From NCBI GenBank assembly GCA_020284085.1, contig JACEVL010000160.1:940001-1004000 (forward strand): a DNA stretch of 64,000 nucleotides, given 5' to 3'. Below the pieces are notes generated by a model that was not told the origin of the DNA, ran no database searches, and saw only the letters and a program-made list of their open reading frames with translations. This document shows positions 21,097-26,812 of the stretch, piece by piece (the first letter of the stretch is position 1; each line of letters begins with the position of its first letter). The translations under genes and the position numbers were made by a program. The DNA is from Aporrectodea caliginosa (taxonomy: Eukaryota; Annelida; Clitellata; Crassiclitellata; Lumbricidae).

Positions 21097-21861
21097 AGCT
21101 GCTACTACTACTACTAACACATCAGATCTGGCGTTTGTTTTAGATGCAGATAAATACATATAGGACGATGTTTTTAAACCAGCGCCTATTGCTGCAGATG
21201 AAATAATTATGACGTCGGAAGCGTATGACATCAGATCTGGCGTTTGTTTTAGATGCAGATAAATACTGTAGGCGATCTGTTTTTAAACCATCACCTATTG
21301 TTGCACGTGAGATATGACGTCAGAAGCGTATGACATCAGCTCTGTTGTTTAGATTTTAGGTTCTGTATCCACAGCATTGTTTTAGATGCGAGAATAAATA
21401 GGCTACTACAGACAAGTCAATTATTTTGTAAGTTTGCACCTATAGCTGTTGGTGAGATTATGGCGTCACCAGTATAATTATGACATTAAGATTAAGTATG
21501 TCTAGTTGCTGTATTTGTATAATTGTGTTGAAATGTTGATAACTACTTGTAGGACGGTCCGTTTGTGAGCCTGCGTCTGCTGCTGCTCGTCAGATATGAG
21601 GTGAAGAGCTACATGCACATCTTCTTCACCGTCAAGAACTCGCTCGTCCTGCTACTCATCGTCTACCGTCTGTTCGTTCTCTTCGAGAACCGTCACAACC
21701 TCCGCTCGTCCAGAGACACCCTAGACGCGATGAGCCTCGAGGGCGACCTGCGCTCCAGAAGACTTCCGAAGGTGGCCGTCGACAACCTCCAGAAATGGAA
21801 GGCGGCCGGAAGTGCCACTGGTTCCTCGCTTGGCGACTGTGCCAGTCTGGCTGACCTCTAA
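6650..21861 (+). CDS. TMEM26: TMEM26-like transmembrane protein, six-exon gene (374 aa)
   Basis: Joined exons 6650-6864, 13302-13470, 16702-16885, 17651-17805, 19937-20029 and 21553-21861 total 1125 nt, that is 374 residues plus stop, near the 368 of human TMEM26. The collinear family signature is visible in every exon: a KW-F junction then IVP-x-x-W-x-LEL, GRW-x-[20 protein letters not shown], and Q-DGPF followed by [14 protein letters not shown]. About eight hydrophobic helices are visible (roughly residues 10-31, 43-64, 75-93, 144-163, 172-190, 204-225, 262-285, 294-315). Two N-glycosylation sequons (N107, N118) lie in the loop between helices 3 and 4. The family (Pfam Tmem26) has no established biochemical activity; mouse TMEM26 is known as a beige-adipocyte surface marker. 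The start was chosen at ATG 6650 (G at -3, G at +4), the first in-frame ATG. Confidence 0.92.
6872..6955 (-). mobile_element. Antisense LINE 3'-end fragment in intron 1
   Basis: Read on the minus strand it gives AAGCTGGTTCCCGCGACTTC, then GTGGGCGCT, then TAGAAATAT and an ATTACG tail, nearly identical to the + strand fragment at about 33640-33725. Only the tail of the element is present, 7 bp inside intron 1. Confidence 0.8.
7513..7720. repeat. (CCAT)n tetranucleotide array with a CGAT-variant block
   Basis: About 200 bp of CCAT repeats, with an internal block (7548-7602) where CCATCGAT alternates. Frames across it (WMDG or HPSI repeats) are artefacts. Located in intron 1 of the TMEM26-like gene. 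Confidence 0.95.
7959..8021. repeat. (GA)n dinucleotide array
   Basis: About 60 bp of uninterrupted GA. It abuts a degraded repeat copy (about 8025-8264) that resembles sequence at 63480-63800. Confidence 0.95.
8025..8264 (+). mobile_element. Degraded repeat copy related to 63480-63800
   Basis: Shares GGATGGCAGAATG, a TTCTGTCA block, an ACTGATT block and GACATAGG(C/T)CTAT in the same order with the sequence near 63510-63610. Both end in a GGAA(A/C)CACTG-like terminus (about 8264 and 63791), reminiscent of hAT ends. The left end was not found, so the class is tentative. Confidence 0.45.
8490..9695 (+). pseudogene. 5'-truncated L2/CR1-like LINE: reverse transcriptase C-terminus and 3' tail
   Basis: The frame opens with [11 protein letters not shown] (YADD codons at 8517-8528), then [15 protein letters not shown]. 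The frame then shifts near 8650 and continues as TEFIILGLP to a stop at 9293-9295. The long block contains [39 protein letters not shown] and [15 protein letters not shown], all hallmarks of L2/CR1-type reverse transcriptase C-termini. Beyond the stop, [15 protein letters not shown] is still readable, and the 3' end carries an ATTACG tail at about 9675-9693. One frameshift, one early stop and severe 5' truncation make it a typical dead-on-arrival copy. It lies in intron 1 in the sense orientation. Confidence 0.9.
10439..10575. mobile_element. hAT-type MITE (137 bp) with 8-bp target duplication
   Basis: Starts CAGTGTATCCG and ends CTAACGGAAACACTG. It is flanked by perfect CTTGGAGG direct repeats (10431-10438 and 10576-10583). 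Its interior shares ACGTCCGTAAAAA and GACCTAGAATTTTT-like blocks with the elements at 23881-24042 and 30939-32214. The 8-bp duplication and CAGTG ends are typical of the hAT superfamily. Confidence 0.9.
10951..11313. repeat. Short-period minisatellite of TACGTCA motifs
   Basis: Tandem 15-bp units (TACGTCAGATACAGA) alternate with shorter TACGTCACTACAA units. More than a dozen TACGTCA words occur, which on the other strand is TGACGTA, a CRE-like half-palindrome. The open frame across it (TSDTDTSD) is an artefact. It lies in intron 1. Confidence 0.9.
11910..11960 (+). mobile_element. Retroelement 3' tail (GCGCTATATAAAT then TTGCATTACAT)
   Basis: Contains GGCGCTATATAAATTCTTGTTGCATTAC, matching the tail at 48205-48245. 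Only the 3' end is recognisable. Confidence 0.5.
12236..12475 (-). mobile_element. tRNA-headed SINE, antisense copy
   Basis: Shares AGGTGGGGCAGAAATCTCGA, CCAAATTTCTGCCCTGG, CATATGAGGG and CCTCTCCCT blocks with copies at 37569-37865 (minus), 48986-49378 (plus) and 56945-57170 (minus). In the 48986 copy the tRNA-like head with a GGTTCAAATC B box is visible, which sets the orientation. Here the head end has decayed. Confidence 0.75.
12560..13295. other. Unclassified dispersed-repeat-like sequence up to the exon 2 acceptor
   Basis: Starts near a CCCGGCGTTCGCCCGGG hairpin (about 12575) and ends with ACAAACATACATACAAAC and TTATAATATAGAT (13229-13293), a layout I associate with dispersed repeats in other invertebrates but cannot assign to a class. 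If it is mobile, its end lies within about 10 bp of the exon 2 splice acceptor. Confidence 0.35.
13302..13470 (+). CDS. TMEM26: TMEM26-like exon 2 (end of W72 to Q128)
   Basis: The acceptor ATAATTGCAG ends at 13301. The exon starts with the last base of W72 and continues [21 protein letters not shown], the third helix, matching the IVP-W-LEL pattern of the family. A hydrophilic loop follows with sequons N107-A-T and N118-N-S, so this loop is probably extracellular or lumenal. The exon ends GSQFNQ at donor GTAAGT (13471-13476), phase 0. Confidence 0.92.
14178..15251 (-). mobile_element. hAT transposon (1074 bp), internally deleted, nested
   Basis: The terminal inverted repeats CAGTGTTTTAGTTGTC and GACAACTAAAACACTG match perfectly over 16 bp. 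The element is flanked by perfect GCCATAAC duplications (14170-14177 and 15252-15259). It contains the C-terminal end of its own transposase on the minus strand. The clean ends suggest it is the younger of the two nested elements. Confidence 0.95.
14535..14927 (-). pseudogene. hAT transposase, C-terminal dimerisation region only
   Basis: A 130-aa frame contains [20 protein letters not shown], then [20 protein letters not shown] and a basic tail. This matches the hAT C-terminal dimerisation region (SxAxxERGFS core) of ZBED/KIAA1586-type transposases. The N-terminal BED finger and the catalytic DDE residues are absent because the surrounding element is only 1.07 kb. It cannot encode an active transposase. 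Confidence 0.85.
16331..16690. repeat. 40-bp minisatellite ending at the exon 3 acceptor
   Basis: About nine 40-bp units built from TTCAATAATCAATCAACTAA and TTAATCGATCTCTCAATCAC. The last unit ends about 11 bp before the exon 3 boundary. Each unit carries CAACTAAT, which resembles a metazoan branch point, and ATCGAT. Confidence 0.95.
16702..16885 (+). CDS. TMEM26: TMEM26-like exon 3 (residues 129-189 and first base of F190)
   Basis: Translates from [10 protein letters not shown] through [20 protein letters not shown] and [22 protein letters not shown]. This includes the family's GRW-LP and DQLSQLLL-like core and helices 4 and 5. The in-frame stop at 16891-16893 forces a splice before it. The donor that keeps the frame with exon 4 is GCAAGT at 16886-16891 (GC-AG intron), phase 1, giving F190, which matches the Phe after IIE/ILE in human TMEM26. 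A GT donor at 16890 would leave phase 2 and break the frame. Confidence 0.88.
16886..17650 (+). other. TMEM26: TMEM26-like intron 3 (765 bp), GC-AG
   Basis: Bounded by GCAAGT and TGTTTTAG, phase 1. It contains TG/CA-rich sequence (16908-17070), AT-rich sequence and two retroelement tails with GCGCTATATAAAT and GAAT repeats (about 17485-17520 and 17610-17636). The acceptor lies only about 15 bp after the second tail. Confidence 0.8.
17651..17805 (+). CDS. TMEM26: TMEM26-like exon 4 (F190 to K241)
   Basis: The acceptor CGTGTTTTAG ends at 17650. The exon begins TC, completing Phe190, then [20 protein letters not shown] and [16 protein letters not shown] (helix 6), matching the VYAILVIWTW-type helix of TMEM26. 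It ends RAGFSVIDK at donor GTATGT (17806-17811), phase 0. Confidence 0.9.
17973..19690 (+). pseudogene. Degraded LINE reverse transcriptase in intron 4
   Basis: Readable pieces in shifting frames include [73 protein letters not shown]-like and KYADDS (YADD codons 19554-19565). The order matches a LINE ORF2 from the linker to the palm domain. The first about 220 bp is present twice (17973-18195 and about 18382-18615), with a tRNA-like SINE between the copies. It is in the same orientation as the host gene, with many stops and frameshifts. Confidence 0.85.
18196..18380 (-). mobile_element. tRNA-headed SINE, antisense, between two LINE copies
   Basis: On the minus strand it begins CTGAGTGGCCGAATGGGTTG, with an A-box-like start, and carries GGGTTCGATTCC, a good B box. 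A unique body of about 100 bp follows, ending near CTTCGATATGAAAAAG. No proper anticodon arm is formed, so it is a tRNA-derived SINE head and not a tRNA gene. Confidence 0.65.
19937..20029 (+). CDS. TMEM26: TMEM26-like exon 5, cysteine-rich (residues 242-272)
   Basis: Acceptor TATTGGTGCAG ends at 19936 and donor GTAATT starts at 20030. The exon is 93 nt, phase 0 to 0. It encodes [17 protein letters not shown] then [14 protein letters not shown]. The last part fits the family's C-x(n)-W/G-I-x-x-x-x-x-Q segment just before DGPF. It has no Met start codon. Without it the protein would lack about 30 residues that family members have. Six Cys fall within residues 248-258. Confidence 0.87.
20043..20406. 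repeat. (AAT)n then (TAG)n trinucleotide arrays
   Basis: (AAT)n at 20043-20102, followed by imperfect and then pure (TAG)n to 20406, with a short unique block at 20200-20240. These arrays produce poly-Thr, poly-Tyr, poly-Val and poly-Ser frames that are not genes. Confidence 0.95.
20407..20947. mobile_element. hAT-like element (541 bp) inside a TAG microsatellite
   Basis: Left end CAGTGTAATTCTCCTTA and right end TAACGAGAATCACGCTG are imperfect inverted repeats (14 of 17 match). GTAGTAGT flanks both sides, consistent with an 8-bp duplication of microsatellite sequence. The interior is rich in TTATAG and GTTAACGA repeats near the ends. No transposase is visible. Confidence 0.85.
20985..21345. 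repeat. Tandem repeat (three diverged copies) with CRE palindromes
   Basis: TTTTTAAACCAGCGCCTATTG, then GATGAGATATGACGTCAGAA-like sequence and GGCGTTTGTTTTAGATGCAG recur three times with a period of about 110-180 bp, one interval being expanded by a CTA/CTG trinucleotide run (21060-21115). Perfect TGACGTCA occurs at 21026-21033 and 21315-21322, with a one-base variant at 21210-21217. Confidence 0.85.
21553..21861 (+). CDS. TMEM26: TMEM26-like exon 6 (residues 273-374 and stop)
   Basis: Begins [20 protein letters not shown], then [20 protein letters not shown], the most conserved block of the family (helices 7 and 8). A cytoplasmic-type tail of about 60 residues follows, rich in Arg, Ser and Leu, ending [11 protein letters not shown] and TAA at 21859-21861. 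The local GC content and C/G-ending codons contrast with the AT-rich introns. The length of the tail is similar to human, though its sequence is not conserved. Confidence 0.93.
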   Translation, partial: DGPFVSLRLLLLVRYEVKSYMHIFFTVKNSLVLLLIVYRLFVLFENRHNLRSSRDTLDAMSLEGDLRSRRLPKVAVDNLQKWKAAGSATGSSLGDCASLADL

Positions 21862-21893
21862 GATCATCTACACCGAGGTCAATAAGGTCAAGA

Positions 21894-22057
21894 CAGGCCC
21901 GCATTAAGGAGATGCTAAGGGTGCTGGAGCACCCGGGCCCGCAGTTTTGAGAGGCCGCATTTTATAAATATGTGGTAGATGGACCGGTGGCTGTCAGAGG
22001 GGGGTCTTTGGAAGGTAATCACAGCACCGGGCCCACACTAGCCTTAATGCGGCCCTG
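21894..22057. mobile_element. hAT MITE (164 bp) in the 3' untranslated or flanking region
   Basis: Ends CAGGCCCGCATTAAG and CCTTAATGCGGCCCTG are inverted repeats. The target duplications GGTCAAGA (21886-21893) and GGCCAAGA (22058-22065) differ at one base. The element starts 32 bp after the stop codon of the TMEM26-like gene. Confidence 0.9.
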
Positions 22058-22152
22058 GGCCAAGACCTGTATCACACTACAGACGCTTCAAGGAAAGCCT
22101 CGCAACATGTGTTCTTCTGTGTGTTCGTGCGGCCAAAGCATACATGTTTGGC

Positions 22153-22158
22153 ATTAAA
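22153..22158 (+). terminator. TMEM26: Candidate polyadenylation signal ATTAAA
   Basis: First plausible hexamer downstream of the TMEM26-like stop (about 290 nt). If used, the 3' UTR would include the whole hAT MITE at 21894-22057. No transcript evidence is available. Confidence 0.3.
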
Positions 22159-22159
22159 G

Positions 22160-23135
22160 ATATACTGCAGTCTTAAAAGCGTGACAAACTTCTGCCATGA
22201 CACTGAAAGGTCACATTCTTGGCTGCTGGTTGTAAGCCACAAAACGACTGTCTGTTATCATCAGCAGACGTATAATATTATGTAGGCCTATCTATGAACA
22301 CTTTATTGATAACTATACCGTCTCCTTGCTACAGACGTTAATAATTATTTTATGAGTGTATATATTTCCTGCAGAGCGATGCATACTAACCTTGCTTGCA
22401 ATTTGTGCATGCTCGCGTAAACAATCCATTTTTAGTTTCATATAGCATTCGTAGATAGCATTCTCATGTTTCACTGCAAGTTGTTAGTCCTGCATAGTAT
22501 GTCTAGGCTTATTTAGATTATACTCAGCGAACCTGATGGGTTTAAAATGAGCAATATAAACGTCTAAATTCACATGTACATGCACAGAAGACGTGTATAC
22601 CAAGCCTTAAGCCAGAGGAGGTTTTCGCACATTTAGATCTAGGCTAATTATTTAGAGTAGGACTACATTTGGTCGACAAGCCCAAAACTGCATTGTAGTT
22701 AACATTACTCCGTAGATCCTCTGCCATATTTCTTAAATCATCTTCACTGATAACTGGCCAAAGACCTAGTTAAACAGAAAGGCTGATGCTTACAAGTGAC
22801 AATAGGGTATATGTCTATTTGATGTGTTTTTCATAATTATGTTTGCGATAGATCATGCACAGTTGTTCTTTTAGGATTCAGTCGACCACTGAAAGAAACC
22901 AAAGCCTGCAGTTAACCAAATATATTTTAGAGTAATATCACTTTGGAAGTTACACAACAACTGATGTATATGACAGTTAATGTATTATGTGTCATGTCGT
23001 AGCTTTCAAAAGCATGTTAGACATTGTTGTTGTTAAAACCATATACTTGTTATTTGTTAACAATAGTTGTATACTGTAATTAAGTGAGAGAAACCTTAAT
23101 CAGAATATCTGCTTACTTCCTTAATCAGCTGCATC
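22160..23135. other. No gene or known repeat seen
   Basis: AT-rich, without long open frames or recognisable repeat ends. It is likely intergenic sequence downstream of the TMEM26-like gene. Confidence 0.45.
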
Positions 23136-23145
23136 TGTGAATAGA

Positions 23146-23217
23146 AATGTATGTATGTATGTATGTGTGTATAGATGTATGGATGTATGTATGTATGTAT
23201 GTATGTATGTATGTATG

Positions 23218-23251
<34 letters not shown>

Positions 23252-23321
23252 TTTATGTATGTATGTATGTATATATGTATGTATGTATGTATGTATGTTT
23301 GTATGTATGTATGTATGTATG

Positions 23322-23387
<66 letters not shown>

Positions 23388-23450
23388 TGTATGTATGTAT
23401 GTATGTATGTATGTATGTACGTACGTACGTACGTAACTACGTACGTATGT
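23146..23450. repeat. (TGTA)n tetranucleotide array
   Basis: About 300 bp of ATGT repeats with scattered single-base variants, ending in a CGTA-variant block (23418-23450). All frames stay open (CMYV or YIHT), which is an artefact. Confidence 0.95.
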
Positions 23451-23569
23451 CTGTATGAAGACACTGAATGTAGCAACTGTTAAGTACCTCACAAAAATTA
23501 GAAACATAATGCCAAGCAATGTTCCTCATATTCCATTGTCCTAGCTTAGTCAGTTTAATATTCACAACG

Positions 23570-24195
23570 CAACCAGTTGGCCAATCGACTACTCTTCCGC
23601 CCTAACACTTCTCTGCCCTTCCTTCACCTCATCACTAAAAGTTAGAAATAGCTCCATCTATAGCGAATTATATAGCGATAGCTGTTCCGCCCCTCTGGAA
23701 TAGAGCCCCGCCACATTTAAGATCCATCCTACGAACTTACCAAAATCAAACCTCATCTCTCGCTATCTCTGCACGTGACTTTTATTCAAAACTGAGAGCA
23801 CTTCTTTCCCACCATGCCTACCCTGATTCCACCTCTCTCGCCATCTCAGTTCTAAACACTATCCACCGTAGCCGTCTGACCAGTGTTTCCGTTAGAGTCC
23901 AAAAAGAGAACGTATTTACACCCTGACCTAGAATTTTTTGAATGTAGCTAACTGCTATCGGCTATCACACCTAGAAATTTGGACGCTTTGGACGTTTTTT
24001 ACGGACGTAAAAACGGCCATTTGGGCGTTAACGGAAACACTGCGTCTGACTGCTTGTCTGGCCCTTTGCATCTTGACCTGGAGCCGATTTAGACCCTACC
24101 TGCCTATCCATTTCGTTGTGACTAAGCGCCTGTGAATTCGCCGGTTCCCGCAACTTCACTTGTTTGGGTGCTGTAGAAATTTAGAGATTAGGCCT
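23570..24195 (+). mobile_element. L2/CR1-like LINE 3' end, split by a hAT MITE
   Basis: LINE 3' sequence (ATCTCTCGCTATCTCTGCACG, CACTATCCACCGTAGCCGTC and, after the insertion, TTGACCTGG, AAGCGCCTGTGAATTCGCCG and GTGCTGTAGAAATTTAGAG) matches the uninterrupted copy at 33440-33727. The element at 23881-24042 interrupts it exactly at CGTCTGAC. Confidence 0.85.
23881..24042. mobile_element. hAT MITE (162 bp) inside a LINE fragment
   Basis: Perfect terminal inverted repeats CAGTGTTTCCGTTA and TAACGGAAACACTG. Perfect 8-bp duplication CGTCTGAC at 23873-23880 and 24043-24050. Removing the element and one duplication copy restores the LINE sequence seen at 33570-33590. Same family as 10439-10575. Confidence 0.97.
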
Positions 24196-24579
24196 ACAAT
24201 CACTCAGTCTCTCGCTCACCCACCCAACATTTTTATGACTGATATGGTACTGATGGCCTGCTGCCTGGTAGTATCTACTGCTAGCATCGACTGATCTTGA
24301 ATATCTCGCATAATCGCATTAAACATCGGAATTACTTTTCAAACAGTGGATGGATGTGCATACGGTTATATAGTTCTACCTTCACAATGAGGTTCAGTCT
24401 TTAGTTAGTTCCAATGGCTGTTTCTTCCTCTGCTGCTAGAAGAACCGATGACCGCTGGAAACAACGGGCCAAGAAAAAGGCCATTGCATGTTTCTCTGCT
24501 CCTATAAAATTAATACTGCCAGCATGATGGCTGATTTGCTTCAGAAAAATCACGAGATCATGCCATGATCATACACAGG

Positions 24580-24904
24580 CAGAGCCGGATTAACCTATAA
24601 GCGAAATAAGCCATGGCTTAGGGCCCCACAACGTTTGAGGGGCCCCAACTGTCAGGAAATATAAAATCAGATGGTACAAAGGTCCTATTTGACATGGCTT
24701 AGGGCCCCACAACGTTTTGAAGGGCCCCAAGTTACTGTCAGGAAATAATAAATCAAATGGTACAAAAAAAGGTCATCAGAAATTTTTCAAAGTAATAAAC
24801 ATGGTTTTTCTCCAATCTGGGAAAAATTTTTGCATGGCTTTCCGGTTAGGGCCCCTTAACCCGGCCCTTGGCTTAGGGCCCCCGAAAGTCTTAATCCGGC
24901 CCTG
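24580..24904. mobile_element. hAT MITE (325 bp), CAGAGCCGGATTAA type
   Basis: Ends CAGAGCCGGATTAA and TTAATCCGGCCCTG, with perfect TACACAGG duplications at 24572-24579 and 24905-24912. The interior repeats a GGCTTAGGGCCCCACAACGT unit twice (about 24613 and 24695). No transposase is present. Confidence 0.95.
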
Positions 24905-24912
24905 TACACAGG

Positions 24913-25733
24913 TGACGTCAAAACACGAACTTTTATTTAAAATATTACAGCGACAACCTGGCGAATATAATAGAAACTAGTAAGCGTATCATAACTGATT
25001 TTAGTTCAACAACAATAGACATATTTTAATACCGTATTCTGTAAAAATTAAATTCTTCATGAACAACAATAGCGTAGTAACTGTTGTGACTCGCTCTACC
25101 CAAGGCTCGCTTTTTCGTAAATCACCCTATCATATTCACGAAGCAATTTGCCGCCAGTATTTGTTGCTAAGTGACGTAAGATTTGTCAGCCTTCACTCTC
25201 ATCACAGTGAAAAATTATAGCTAGCAGCGCGGGCCCTGAATGCTCGGGCCCAAGGCGGGTGCCTCGTTCGCCTTGCCAAAGTCTTTGGAAAAAGCGATCC
25301 TAATGCCTAGCAAGAAAATTTGAATTGATAGAGAAGACGGCCTTAATTTCAGCACTGGTGAATAAGCTGGTGCTTTGTGCTTAGCCTTAGAGTAGCGCTT
25401 AATGAATTTTGAGTTTACAATAATTACGCTTACGCCGATCCAAGTGTTGCGATCTGTCGAACGATTGGTTTACATTCTATTTGACGCACCAATATGTTGA
25501 GACTGTGGCGCCTCATAGCGAATCATTGGAAACTGATATGCGATCCAAATGCTCTACGCTACAGTAAATTTTTCTGTGATAATTAACTCATGCTGAAAGC
25601 GCATATAATTCGTTTGGAATGATGTATTTGAAAATAACAGTAGCCAGAAGCAATTAGCATTCTATTTCAATGTTTTGTACTTTATGGGAGACTAAATTAT
25701 TATCAGGCAAAATTAGTAGTGCCTAGCAGCCAA
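24913..25733. other. No gene seen; LINE-tail-like fragment near 25350-25440
   Basis: AT-rich. GGTGAATAAGCTGGTGCTTTG followed by AATTACGCTTACG at about 25365-25440 resembles the LINE tails described elsewhere. Nothing else is recognised. Confidence 0.4.
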
Positions 25734-25805
25734 GGCTCGGTGGCCAAGTGGTAAGGCGTCGGTCTCGTAAACCGAAGATCCGGGGTTCAAACCCCCGTCG
25801 GGCCT
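25734..25805 (+). tRNA. tRNA-Thr (anticodon CGT)
   Basis: A full cloverleaf can be drawn. The 7-bp acceptor stem pairs GGCTCGG with TCGGGCC, including G-U pairs, with discriminator T at 25805. The D arm is GGCCAAGTGGTAAGGC. The anticodon stem TCGGT/ACCGA encloses loop CTCGTAA, with anticodon CGT at 25766-25768. The T arm is CGGGG-TTCAAAC-CCCCG. A TTTT pol III terminator follows at 25815-25818. There is no intron and no SINE body attached, so this looks like a genuine gene reading ACG threonine codons. Confidence 0.92.
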
Positions 25806-25819
25806 AGAGCGGAATTTTG

Positions 25820-26812
25820 CTTTATTGTATCAACGGCTTATTTCTTAATGATTATTCTCAGTTTTACACCTATCAATTGCAGTGATAGATTCTCGCCGGC
25901 GAATGTGTTACGTAACAACGTAAGTAATCGTCAGTTAACCACCGAGGACTAATAATTAAAAACATTTCTTATTTCCCAGACTAATTGTTATTTAACAAGG
26001 TCATCTGATTATCATTGTCTGATCATATCTAAATCGAGAACTGTCCTTGGTGAACGAGCTTTTTTGGTTGCTGGACCTACTTTTTGGAAGTGTCTATGCA
26101 CTCTGCTGGGTCGCTTGTGTCATTTCCTTCTCAATTAAAAGTTACCTCCTTAAAATTGCTTCTCCATCATAGGCTGCCTCTCTGTCTAACGGACTGATCT
26201 GGATATTGATCTGATTACAGTTTGTCTTTAGTGCGTCATCGATTTATGCCTCGTGCATTAGGCACCAGTGCAATAAGAAGTTACTAATTACAGTTTTACA
26301 AATGCTTCAGGTCATAAGAAACTATTGATCACTATCAAGTACACTAATGCAATGTAACGTTACACACCAAGGAATCTATATAAGTGTATAAAAGGTCCTT
26401 GTGTACACATTAGTGAGTAGCGATAACAATACAAAATGTTAATTTCTCAAAAGTATTTTGAAAAACTATTTTCAACAGTATTTTAAAAAATACTATTTTA
26501 TTTTGTATTTTCAAAATACTTTTGAAAAGTATTTTGTAAAAGTATTTTCAAAATACTTTTGAAAAGGATTTTATTTTGTCTTTTCAAAATACTTTTGAAA
26601 AGTATTTTGTCCATCAGTGCCTACCTGTCAGCTTCATACCGAGGATAAACGAAATTGATTGATTGATTGATTGAAATTTATTACGCTATATCTTTCATGG
26701 GCGCCGGGAACTATATTCTTCCAACTTTCTGGCTGTATATTTAGGGCCATGGGAAACAGTTTGCCCAGGTTATCTGGGCTGTTGGAAATACAGACATATA
26801 TACATAATTATA
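25820..26812. other. No gene seen; palindromic AT-rich array at 26430-26612
   Basis: 26430-26612 is a cluster of CAAAATACTTTT/AAAAGTATTTTG inverted repeats, with near-perfect odd palindromes centred at about 26524 and 26597. GATT repeats follow at 26656-26676. The rest is unassigned. Confidence 0.6.

Larger units (their letters stand above)
20030..21552 (+). other. TMEM26: TMEM26-like intron 5 (1.5 kb)
   Basis: GT-AG intron, phase 0. It contains AAT and TAG microsatellites starting 13 bp after the donor, a hAT inserted into the TAG array, and a tandem repeat with CRE palindromes (about 20985-21345). The acceptor ACTACTTGTAG ends at 21552. Confidence 0.87.

Noticed and set aside
23096..23519. 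CMYV/YIHT repeat proteins
   Set aside because: Products of the (TGTA)n array, open in multiple frames on both strands.
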